Source: Phytophthora sp. 'mugwort' (Eukaryota; Oomycota; Peronosporomycetes; Peronosporales; Peronosporaceae). From it: 64,000 nucleotides of DNA. The number at the start of each line of letters is the position of its first letter. Position 1 is the first letter of the stretch. The position numbers and the translations under genes were made by a program. Shown piece by piece: positions 1-8,812 of this stretch. The notes beneath the pieces were generated by a model. It saw nothing but the letters and a program-made list of their open reading frames with translations, was not told where the DNA came from and did no database searches. The stretch spans positions 2,976,001 to 3,040,000 of the forward strand of contig JAUCEF010000004.1 of NCBI GenBank assembly GCA_033558025.1, written 5' to 3'.

Positions 1-420
1 TCTCCCACGTCTCCGGCAACAAAGGCTTCGTGGATGAAGTCGCGCGTATCTTGACGTTTCTAGCAGCCACAGTATTGTTCGTCCGGACGCGAAAGCTCGG
101 TACATCAATACCACCACGTGTCAAACACAATAAATACTAGATGAAGATACGACTACCAGTGCCAGCTGCATACCTGGTATGTCCGCCGCATATACTCTGC
201 CAAGTACCCCTCCAAGTCCTCCCAGGACGTAAAACTCTTTCTTTTCCAGAGGGGGTGCGAGCACTTCGACCTTATGGCCTTCCCCATCTTCTCCTCCTGC
301 ACTACGAGGATGCGCCAACCCTTCAGAACGACCTTGTTTCGACTGCGACGCGCTGGTACTCGTCGTGCTCGATGTTTCGGTGACCGAATCCACTCATTCT
401 TCATCACTCGATACGACAGA
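1..420 (-). pseudogene. Mutator/FAR1-like transposase, N-terminal fragment at window edge
   Basis: The minus strand reads a patch KSFTSWEDLEGYLAEYMRRT followed, in another frame, by FRVRTNNTVAARN. This order (a W-containing start, an acidic Y-rich helix, then an R-T-rich strand ending in RN) is the pattern I associate with the N-terminal domain of Mutator-like transposases common in Phytophthora. A Ser/Thr-rich leader lies upstream. At least one frameshift separates the two patches, and the rest of the protein would lie beyond base 1. No catalytic residues are visible. The family call rests on memory of the motif, so it is tentative. Confidence 0.4.
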
Positions 421-1463
421 CCGCGAATAGTTGGACGATTCGTCACGCATCACTCGTGGCCTCACGGGGCGCTCTTACCGCCGCTTTAACGCGCAGATCG
501 CTGGGCCCACGCAGCGCTCTCATCGCCGTTTAATGCTCACGTTGCGGGCCATACTTCCCCCTTCCCGATGGCTCGCTTGTTTTCTCGAAATGAGTGGTGA
601 GTGCTGGTATAGAGATGGGGTATACAACATCCGCCGGACGGATATCGCGAGAGTCAGCTAAAGGGATAGGTTTAAAACTGATCCTAAATTTCACCTACCC
701 CAGTTGGGCGCAGCACTCACTCTAACTAATAAAACCTGTTTAGTTTTGACTGATTCTGGGGTTCTATATTTTTGAGGTTATTAGCCGGCCTACTTGGTTC
801 ACGAAAGGAATGCTCTTAAGATGGCTACATCGAGTTGAATTGGGCCCTAACGCGATCGGCCACATAATACATACAGACAACGACTAAAAAAGCCGGTAGC
901 GCTGAACCCCATCCCACATAGTACAGTTAAGCCACTGCACTCACAACGCCCATAGTAAAATCGAACATAAATTAGCCAATAGAATGTTGGAGCACGTAGT
1001 TTAAGCCAATTAAGCAGCGAGATTCATGTAATGATCTAACAAATCAGTCCTTTTTTGTCCGAATGAATGCCATTTCATCCAACCAATCCTGACTTTTTGT
1101 CAGTGCCGAGTTTTTCTGTCGGACATGAATCGGCAAACTGCCGAGTTTTTTCGTTGCCGGCTTTTTTAGGCGTTGCCTGTAACTCTCTCAGCGTGCCTAC
1201 ACGATAAGGAGCGAATGCTTGTGCCTCCTCTACTTCTGTAAGTATTTGATAACTCCGTGGTCGCCTCGCGAACGGTACGCTAAGCTAAACCCGCCTGAGC
1301 GTGAGTTTTTTTTATCGTGGTTAGTGTCAACATGGTGCGATTCAAACTCGAAATTAGAGGGACGGGTGCCCGTGGAAAAATACTTAGTAATGAACTCTGA
1401 ATGCGGCCGTTAAGACTGATTGTATCAGGTTCGCCGATGTATCATAATAATATGTATATTATG
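421..1463. other. Non-coding stretch, no gene recognised
   Basis: No open frame here resembles a known protein. Around 1045-1180 there are short degenerate repeats of a T-rich motif (gccgagttttt and relatives) that look like decayed terminal DNA of a transposon, but no clear inverted partner was found. Confidence 0.4.
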
Positions 1464-1468
1464 CATAT

Positions 1469-1681
1469 TGAAGCGGAGTAGCTTCACTTGTGCAGAGGAG
1501 GAAGAAGTTGATGTTAGTCAACGCACAGCGGGGCGGCAAAGCCATTTGTGGAGTTCTTGGTATATTTGCAAGTGAGTCTCCTCAAGTTGTTCTCTCTCAC
1601 CTTTTGTCTTACGCCTGCTGCAACTGCTATTTGAACTAAAATGATGAAGTGTTATACTGGGGATCAGTATAATCCGCAACA
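1469..1681 (-). repeat. 3' LTR of Copia-1
   Basis: A 213-bp copy nearly identical to 8111-8321, starting TGAAGCGGAG and ending GCAACA on the plus strand. The purine-rich tract next to it on the minus strand (AGGTGGGGG, 1682-1690) is the expected polypurine primer for plus-strand synthesis. Confidence 0.93.
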
Positions 1682-1690
1682 CCCCCACCT
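1682..1690 (-). promoter_or_regulatory. Polypurine tract of Copia-1
   Basis: On the minus strand this reads AGGTGGGGG and abuts the 3' LTR directly, the position used for priming plus-strand DNA. Confidence 0.75.
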
Positions 1691-2420
1691 ACTGATTCCC
1701 ATGATTGTACCACTCAAATGTTGCTCTTGGTAGAAGTCCCATTGCAACTCTGTGCTTTTCAAATGCCGCTCGGGGCAATGGCTTTGTAAGAGCACCAGCC
1801 ATGTTATCAATTCCTGGCACTCGAAGCACGTCAATTTCTTTCAAACGTACACGTTCACGCACAAAGTGGTGACGTACGTCGATGTGCTTTGTTCGTGAGT
1901 TAAAAACAGGATTGTCCGCTGGCTTCTTCGCACTTTCGTTTTCCTCGAAGATTTGGGATGGCTGTTCTTGTTTCACCTGCAACTCTTTCAGCATTTGTCG
2001 TAAGTGCACCACTTCTTACACTAGTAGACTCAACGCCATGTATTCAGCCTCCGTTGCATGCAACGCAACAGTCCTCTCCGTCTGGCTACTCTATGAGATA
2101 CTGCTGCCACAGAATTGAGTCACATAGCCCGCGACAGACTTTCGATCATCCACTTGGTTAGCAAAGTCAGCATCTGCGTATGCCTTCAGATGATAATCAA
2201 GTGTTTGGTCAGACCACGCTAATCCGTCAAGTTGAATACCCCAATTCAATGTGTCCTTGAGATATCGCAACCGTCGTTTTGCAGCTCTCCCATGCAATAG
2301 ACCTGGGTTCTCCAGAAACTGGCTACAATCTCGCACGAGATATGCCAGTTCTGGTCGTGTTCCAAGCATTAAATACATGAGACTGCCAACTACAGAACGG
2401 TATGGCTTACTACTCATCAG
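1689..2420 (-). pseudogene. Copia-1 RNase H region
   Basis: The upstream part shows the connection region (SKPYRSVVGSLMYL) and YADADFAN, which carries an RNase H acidic residue. The downstream part, in a shifted frame, has KHIDVRHHFVRERV and the closing TKPLPRAAFEKHR typical of Copia RNase H ends. It degrades RNA template during reverse transcription. At least one frameshift lies near 2090-2020, so no single product can be made. It ends next to the polypurine tract, as expected for the end of pol. Confidence 0.85.
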
Positions 2421-2424
2421 TTGC

Positions 2425-3170
2425 CGTTCATCAGTCTCCGTTGGACTTGCTTAGTTTGAGATCTGCAGTGCTTGGCGTCTTACATCCATTACAGGTCTCC
2501 ATTTCAGCACTGAGTCCGCATACTTCCTCAGACCAATAAATATTGTTTTCTTTCTGTGGTTGCATGAGATCTCCCAGCCTAAAATGTGGTAACTCATCAA
2601 GATCTTTCAGCTGAAACCGATCACGAAACATCTTGTCGATGAGCTCCATCGTGGGGGCGAACCAGATCGAATCATCAACGTAAAGAGTAATGAGCACCAA
2701 CTGTTCATCAATTACTTTTACAGCAACACATGCTTCGGACTGCAGCACCGTAAATCCTTCCTCCTCCAAGAAGGTCTAGAGCAACTGAAACCACACCCTT
2801 GGTGCTTGTTTCAAGCCATAGAGGCTCTTCTTTGACAAACCCAACCTTTTTTGCCCTTCACAATATAGCCTTCTGGCTGCTCCATATAGACCTCAACGTC
2901 TATCGGTCCATGCAAGAAAGCTGTCGTCACATCCATCTGATGCACTTCGTAGTCCCAGACTGCTGCTAGTGTCAGCAGCCCTCGAAGTGTCTCCAGCCTT
3001 ACAACAGGCGAGTACACTTCTAGGTAGTCGGTGTCATAGACTTGCATGAAGCCTTTTATGACGAGCCTCGCTTTGAACCTCTCAATTTCACCATTAGCGA
3101 GGTACTTGACACGAAAATTCCATCGGTTCTTCAGCATCTTCATGTGCTTTTCACGCGTCACCAACTCTCA
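2425..3170 (-). pseudogene. Copia-1 reverse transcriptase
   Basis: The fingers and palm are recognisable: FKARLVIKGFMQ, then SPVVRLETLRGLLTLAA, then HQMDVTTAFLHG with the first catalytic aspartate, and YMEQPEGY. In a second frame the active-site box LYVDDSIW follows. The break between the two frames falls near 2790. The order is standard for Copia RT, which copies the RNA genome into DNA in the virus-like particle. The part downstream of YVDD is somewhat eroded. Confidence 0.88.
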
Positions 3171-4030
3171 AGTTTCGTTTGCAGCAACGAAATCATATTA
3201 TCAGCTGCACTTTTCCACTGAGTTGAATGTTCACTCTGCATAGCCTGATCAAAAGACCCGGGCTCAGTGATCACTCCCACAGTCATACAGCAATAGTCTT
3301 CCCGCAATGAAATACACTACTCTTTTGCCATAGCACGTTGAAGATCTGCACGAGCTTTCTCCCATCCAGCAGGCAATGCGCTCTCAGCTTTATTTGTATT
3401 GTCGTACGCGTGTAGACGTAGTCACCGAACCACATAGGTGGATTACTCACCTGACCACTCCGTGTCACTGGGTGTTCCTTTGAATGAGTTCCTTTCGTGG
3501 GTCCGTACTCGCGTAACGCTGTACAAGTGGACGTTGGTAGACGCTCATCCCTCGCACTATCACGTGGCCCTCCGAATTGGCCCCCTTAGCAGTCGATGAT
3601 TCGTCTTCTTGACGGTTGACCTCTTCTGCATCCGGTGCCTTGCACCGCCCACGGCTGCGTCTTCTGTTTCGTTTCGCACTGCGCATCTCTAGATCCGCCT
3701 TGCGCGTGGTCTTCTGCCTTTTCACACTGGTCATGAACGTGCTCAACACATCGTTCTTCTGTTGTGCTAGCAAAACGCACCCGCTTCTGCCGAGGTTCTA
3801 TGTCATCACTACTGGCTCGACCTCGTTTATTGGCCCCATCAAACCGCACACCACTCTCAGTGGTCCCACCTGACCTGACATTACTCGTATCTGCCGCACC
3901 TGGCCGGTCATCACGTCTGATGTCGTCGGCCCCACCAGTCCGATAATCATAAGCGTCAGTGTGATCGACTCACCGTTTGAATCTTCATGCATTTCGTCAA
4001 GCATGGGTTCAATGTCATCTCCATCGGTGC
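3170..4030 (-). pseudogene. Copia-1 integrase-RT linker (hinge)
   Basis: The minus strand carries a low-complexity, charged linker with patches such as GANKRGRASSDDIEPRQKRVRF and basic runs (RNRRRSRGR). Such spacers lie between integrase and RT in Copia polyproteins and have no fold of their own. The reading frame changes at least twice. It touches the inserted Gypsy segment at about 4030, so the linker is cut off from the integrase that should precede it. The left part (3170-3465) is weak and I see little in it. Confidence 0.55.
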
Positions 4031-4975
4031 TCAATACTCTTGTGTAGACGCCGTAGTGGACATCGACGATGACTCCGTAGTCGAGATGCACCTTCAACAC
4101 CTGCGGCTGGTGTTCAAAGTGATGAGGGAGAACAAGCTGTACGCCAACTTGAAGAAGTGCATCTTCTGCGCTCCCGAGATCCCAGTGCTCGGAAGCTACG
4201 TCAGCACGGAAGGTTTCCGGGCTGACCCGGAGAAGATTGAAGCCATCTGCGCTTGGCCCGTGCCTCAGGATCAGAAGCAGCTCCGGCAGTGGCTGGGTCT
4301 CGCGACGTACCTCCACCACTACTTGAAGAACTTCGCATCGATTATCCGTCCGTTGTCGCAGCTTCTCAAGACAGATACCGATACCGCGTGATCGTGGCGT
4401 CCTGAGCACCAAACGGCATTCGACGCGGTGAAACGAGCTTATCCACCGCGCCCGTCTTGATGCTGCCCGACCACTCGAAAACCTTCCACGTGGTGTGCGA
4501 CGCGAGCGACTTCGCGATTGGCTGCGCCCTTATGCCGTTCGACGACGAGGGACGCGAACGCGTGGTGAGTTACCAGTCGCGTCAGCTGAAACCGGCGGAG
4601 CGGAACTACCCCGTACACGACAAGGAGTTGCTGGCCATGCTCTCCGCACTCATCAAGTTTCGCGTGTACCTCCTGGGTTAACAGACCTTCGCTGTTTACA
4701 CGGATCATGCGTCACTTCGGAGGGCGACGAAGAGCCCTCACTTGTCCCAGTGCATAGCACGCTGGCTCTTTCTATTCTCCAAGTACAACTTCGTCGTGAA
4801 CTACAAGCCAGGCAAGACGAACATCCTCGCCGACGCGCTTTCACGTCGGCCAGACTACGTGCAATCGGGACGCTACACAGTCGGTGACGAGGATGACGAC
4901 GAGTGTGCTATGTGCATCGCTGAAGGAGTCGCCGCAGTAGAAGTCGCAGCGACTACCGATATCCTCTCTTCTCTC
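4030..4975 (+). pseudogene. Gypsy RT/RNase H fragment lodged in Copia-1
   Basis: The plus strand reads the end of a Ty3/Gypsy RT (HLQHLRLVFKVMRENKLYAN, then GFRADPEKIEAICAWPVP and RQWLGLATYLHHYLKNF), a frameshift near 4390, then RNase H (HVVCDASDFAIGCALMPFDD; ERNYPVHDKELLAM) and its tail (FAVYTDHASLR; YKPGKTNILADALSRRPDY). One in-frame stop lies at 4679-4681. No LTR, gag, protease or integrase of this element is present, and both ends are abrupt, flanked by Copia hinge on one side and Copia integrase on the other. How it got there is open; template switching during reverse transcription or gene conversion would both fit better than ordinary transposition. Confidence 0.88.
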
Positions 4976-5690
4976 GAGAATCCTACGAAGATTGATCCTC
5001 GCGCTTTAGCCTCTGTCTTCCGTCGTTCCACCTTGTCAACATACGACAGAACTGCACAGCCAAACGTCTTCAGATTGCATACACAGGTATCTGCGGTGCC
5101 AAACCGCGTACGGCACTTCCATTCCTCGCACAGAATTGGGTACTACGTTAACACGTTAACGCAGTATGCAGCTGTCACTGCTGCCTCACCCCACATTGCT
5201 CTGGCAGATCGAAATGAACTAGCATGCACCGATTCTCTCAGTCATCGTGCGAATCATTTTCTCTGCAGCACCATTTTGCTCTGGTGTATGCTTAATACTG
5301 CTTGAGAACACAATACCACACTTTGATGCACAAGCGCTCTGATTTTTTTAACCCCTTCGCATTATCCGACCTTAATGCTTTCATCCGCACGTGCAGCTGA
5401 GTTTTGACCATTTCGTAGTAAGCTTCAAAGTTCGCTTCTACCTCTCAGCGATGTTGGAGCAAGTACAAGTCACAAACCGACTCGCATCATCCACGATCAC
5501 AGCAAAACTCCGCCTCCCACTAATAGATGGCTCTGCGTACGGACCCCATGCATCTACGTGCCAATTTCACCAACTAGCCACTCTCGATACTGTGCTCGAT
5601 GTTCCTTCTTCTTCATACCTGTTTTTGTGAGTTTTCCTTTCACACAGGTCTCACTGCTAAATCCCGCAGGGACTCGCAGGTTTACATGCG
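4976..5690 (-). pseudogene. Copia-1 integrase core, shattered
   Basis: Pieces of a Copia integrase are legible on the minus strand in several frames. MKALRSDNAK holds the second catalytic aspartate. Near 5330-5250 lies a patch like GAAEKMIRTMTERI, holding the glutamate. A later stretch reads KARGSIFVGF, the usual end of the core. The enzyme joins cDNA to host DNA. Many stops and frameshifts are present, so this is well decayed. It is followed at once by the inserted Gypsy fragment rather than by the hinge. Confidence 0.7.
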
Positions 5691-6258
5691 GTAATGATCA
5701 CTGGTCATGACTGAACCGAGAACTGAACGCGTTCTTGCCTGGACGCTCCAATCTCGCATGCCACAGATCCAAACAACTCACTTGAGCAGGTAGGGCCACC
5801 ATTACGGCCTCACGTGGCCTCTCTAACCTCAAATGATAGAGATTGGTATCATCAACGCGTGCAGTCGTTATTCCAGAAGGCAAAATAACATGCGTAATCT
5901 GCTTCGTCAAAATGTACCTTGACGCGCTCATGCTCAGGCAAGGAACAGCTCAATTATCGCCTCACAGAATAGAGACTACCTTGCAACTGAAGAGCGTAGC
6001 GAACTCCATGCAATGCTAGCGAGCATGAGAAGTCTCCAACGCTTTCGTCACAGTTCCGGTGGCTTCTACACTGAGATAAATTTCCCCTCCAACTCGAACT
6101 CGGACGCTAAGCGGTGTGAATCCCACGAAATCACTCATCTGGTTCGTGATGTGGCTGGATGCATCAGAATCAAGATAACAATGATTGTGAACCTTATTTG
6201 CACCGTCTTCTTCGTATTCATCTTTGAAGAATTGCGTACGCGCTGCCATCACTTTCAT
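5690..6258 (-). pseudogene. Copia-1 protease and GAG-pre-integrase domain
   Basis: The protease site appears as CYLDSDASSHIT, close to the usual DSGA-S-H-I-T box but with Asp in place of the active-site Gly, which should harm the enzyme. About 270 bases later the pre-integrase patch LWHARLERPGKN appears (normally LWH-RLGH, so the second zinc-type histidine is lost). The two parts are separated by a frameshift or stop near 5935-6010. The protease would cut the Gag-Pol polyprotein. Confidence 0.8.
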
Positions 6259-6299
6259 TTTACCATACTGACCCTTAGCTGTGGTAATCTTTTGTCCAC

Positions 6300-6985
6300 T
6301 TAACGTAGCATGCTTTTGTGTGGGTCCAGCACCTTGATTATCTGTCGGCGGACGCTTGCCCAGAATGGACAGTTTCGTACATGGTGGCCTACACCATGGC
6401 AGTGAAAACAGCCATCACTCAGTTTCTGCCCACTGCTGGATTGACTGTTTACGACCACGGCCGCCGGCTTGGTTGCCGCGACCACCGAAACCTCGACCAC
6501 CAGCACCGCGTCCACCAAAACCACGACCTTGTCCTCCACCTCGACCACCGCCGCGTCCACGTCCTCGGCCACATCCTCCACCAGCGAAATATGTCTTCTC
6601 TTCTTCGGCATCTCCTTTCAACTTCTTTCCTTGCCGCCGCTCAAACGCTACCTCAAGAGCATGCTCCAGTGGCTCAATAATTTGGCGTTGTTGTCCCGAG
6701 GTACGTAACTTGCCAGAAATGTTTCAATTATGTTTTCGCAGGTTTCAGAAAGTGTGCCGATCAAAAAATTGCTGGTTTTTGATATTCATCCAGTGGTTTG
6801 CCCAGTAAGGCAAGCCGATACATAAGGCGACGCACTTCACCCAAATGATCAGCCATATTCCATTCTGGGAGAGGCGAAGCTTTCATAGCTTTATCATCTC
6901 AGCAGAATCCTTGAAATATGTCTTCCCGATAAACCTCTGCTTCAATATCTCCAATACACGAAACGGTAAGAGGATGAAACCCTCT
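6300..6985 (-). pseudogene. Copia-1 gag, C-terminal half with zinc knuckle
   Basis: Reading down the minus strand: a helical gag stretch (MADHLGEVRRLMYRLALLGK; later LIGTLSETCENIIETFLASY), a Gly/Arg-rich linker of RGRGRGG and GGRG units (6415-6600), then a zinc knuckle CFHCHGVGHHVRNC with the full CX2CX4HX4C spacing. Gag packages the RNA genome. Three frames are used, so it is frameshifted. The Gly/Arg linker produces long Pro-rich and Arg-rich open frames on the plus strand that are not genes. Confidence 0.82.
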
Positions 6986-7690
6986 TGGTCGGTCGCGCCG
7001 CCCGCGATGCAAACAGCGACGACGATGAAGGAAGCGAGGACACAGGGACGGCGAGGACGACGAAGGAAGCGAGGGCAATGACATCAGCGAGGACAACAGC
7101 AGTAGCGAGGACAATGGACGGCAATACTCGACGAATAGCGAAGACATCGGGCGACGAGTTGGGCAGTCAGTCGACCCGGCCGAGCGATCTGGACCCGTGA
7201 CTCTTCGTGAGAAGGTCGCAAGGCGAATGAGCGGCTGAGAGACGACGCGAACCGTCGCTCAGCAGGATGCATGATTAGGATAGCGGAAGGAGCGGGGTCT
7301 CGGGTTTGCGGAGGAATCAACTAGCCCCCGCACGAGTAAGCAGCGTCGCCCACTGGTCTGGTGGTGCCGACAGCACAGCAGTATAAGAAGAGCCGAGGTT
7401 CGATACACGTATAGTGCTTGTGACTTGTCTAAGGGTGGGTAAATTCTCCTAATGTGACAGGAGACGGGTTTACATAGCCCCGTAGGATCCGCGCGGTATC
7501 AAAGCCCGTGCAGAACTCTGGTAAGCTAAAGAGAGGGTCGTTTAGCTCCCCGTCGTTTAGCCCCCCTAGCGCCCCATTCTGAGGATCTGACAGAGATCTA
7601 GGAGAGCCCCTTACGCTGCAAACCTCAAATAATTCGCCTCGTGTACACCATGCATGTTTAGCTAGACGTAGGTGGTGTATATTAGGGCGG
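6985..7690 (+). other. Unassigned insert interrupting Copia-1 gag
   Basis: Gag similarity stops near 6985 and resumes near 7690. The insert has acidic, repeat-like coding potential on its left (SDDDEGSEDT on the plus strand) and, on its right, LTR-like sequence with a run beginning TGTGACAGGAGACGGG near 7454 and a TATAAGAAGAGCC patch near 7381. It could be one end of another LTR element, but no second copy exists in this window and no target duplication was found. Confidence 0.4.
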
Positions 7691-8069
7691 TGCGAGACTT
7701 AGCTACCGGGCACCGTCCACTGGCCAGGGACAGGACGGGCAAGCAGAACACGCAACACCTCAGGCAAGGAGCGAGTACTAACCGCGTGCTTACTAAACGC
7801 TGTTAGTTCAAACTTGACAGGCTTCATTATCTTATCCGTCATACCATCAAAGACCAACTCCTTCGCTCGGGCTTTTCCGTTCATTCAGGTCTCGTACTCT
7901 TCCTGTTTCAACTCTCCCGGCTCGTCCACCTCCTTCTCACAGTACTTCCAAACACCCTTCTGTTCCAGCTTCATCTTCTTCGCTCGAACCACACCTCAAA
8001 GTTGTTTCCGTTGAAAAGTGGGTGCGTGGGCTTCTTCTCTTCGGCCGTCTTCTTCCTCTCTTCGGTCAT
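7690..8069 (-). pseudogene. Copia-1 gag, N-terminal part
   Basis: An ATG at 8069 on the minus strand, about 40 bases inside the 5' LTR, opens a charged leader (MTEERKKTAEEKKPTHPLF) followed by FNGNNFEVWF, the usual start of Copia gag. A frameshift near 7890-7980 moves it into the frame reading ARAKELVFDGMTDKIMKPVK. The frame then runs into the foreign insert at about 7690. Confidence 0.75.
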
Positions 8070-8096
8070 CGTTACTTGGTTACGATCGAAGCAGGC

Positions 8097-8110
8097 TTGA
8101 GCTCATAACC
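8097..8110 (-). promoter_or_regulatory. Primer binding site of Copia-1
   Basis: Directly inside the 5' LTR the minus strand reads GGTTATGAGCTCAA. The second Copia in this window starts its internal region with the same GGTTATGAGC, so the two share a primer. It resembles a site for the middle part of initiator tRNA, as in other Copia elements, but that match was not computed. Confidence 0.65.
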
Positions 8111-8321
8111 TGAAGCGGAGTAGCTTCACTTGTGCAGAGGAGGAAGAAGTTGATGTTAGTCAACGCACAGCGGGGCGGCAAAAGCCACCTGTGGGTTCTT
8201 CGTGTATTGGCAAGTAGGCTCCTCACGTTGTTCTCTCTCACTTTTAGCTTACTCCTGCTGCAACTGCTACTTGAAGTAAAATGCTGAAGTGTAATATTGG
8301 GGATCAGTATAATCCGCAACA
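8111..8321 (-). repeat. 5' LTR of Copia-1
   Basis: A 211-bp LTR that differs from its partner by a few substitutions and small indels, followed by the target duplication CATAT at 8322-8326. It would hold the element's promoter. The divergence between the two LTRs shows the insertion is not recent. Confidence 0.93.
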
Positions 8322-8326
8322 CATAT

Positions 8327-8812
8327 TATGCGTCGGCGAATCACCGTTTTGGGGAATTTTAGGGAACGTTGTAGGGAATACGGCTGTCACTTGAAGCTCT
8401 TCAAATACGGGCTTCCCCCACTTGTGGCACGGTACCAATCATTACTCGATCGACTTCAATAGCTGGTATTCGTCGAGCACCACCCTGGCCGCCGGTCAAA
8501 CAGGAGGTGGTTGAAAAGGCGGAACCGCCCGAACACGACCTTCTACTCCCTTAACTACCAAAATCCGCCACAATAGCAGTGTTCGTTTAGAGCCTAATGC
8601 CTTGGTGTCGCTTTGATTCTGCCATCTGAGATATGACTGAAGCACTGCAATCGACTAACGAAGTGATGGCTGCGCTGTAATACGGTCAATGCGAAGATGT
8701 CATCGTGGCTCATTAAAATACTGCAACTATATATAAAAACGCCATTACTATTCCCTTTCAAAACACCTTGACCAGTTTAAATATCTCGGTTAGTATTTAT
8801 CCAGCCGGTTGC
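8327..8812. other. Intergenic spacer
   Basis: Between Copia-1 and the 3' end of the glycosyltransferase gene. No coding or repeat signal recognised; it should contain the gene's 3' untranslated region. Confidence 0.4.

Larger units (their letters stand above)
1469..8321 (-). mobile_element. Copia-1: LTR retrotransposon, degenerate, complete ends
   Basis: Two matching LTRs (8111-8321 as 5' and 1469-1681 as 3' for the minus strand) begin TG and end CA, and the same 5 bases, CATAT, stand outside both ends (1464-1468 and 8322-8326). Between them, on the minus strand, come gag, protease, integrase, reverse transcriptase and RNase H in the Copia (Ty1) order. All coding parts carry frameshifts or stops. 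Two foreign segments sit inside: a Gypsy RT/RNase H piece near 4.0-4.97 kb on the opposite strand, and an unassigned insert near 7.0-7.7 kb in gag. The target duplication shows that the whole 6.85-kb unit is one insertion event. Confidence 0.93.

Noticed and set aside
6356..6808. Pro/Arg-rich open frame on the plus strand
   Set aside because: It is the mirror of the Gly/Arg-rich gag linker with a zinc knuckle on the other strand.
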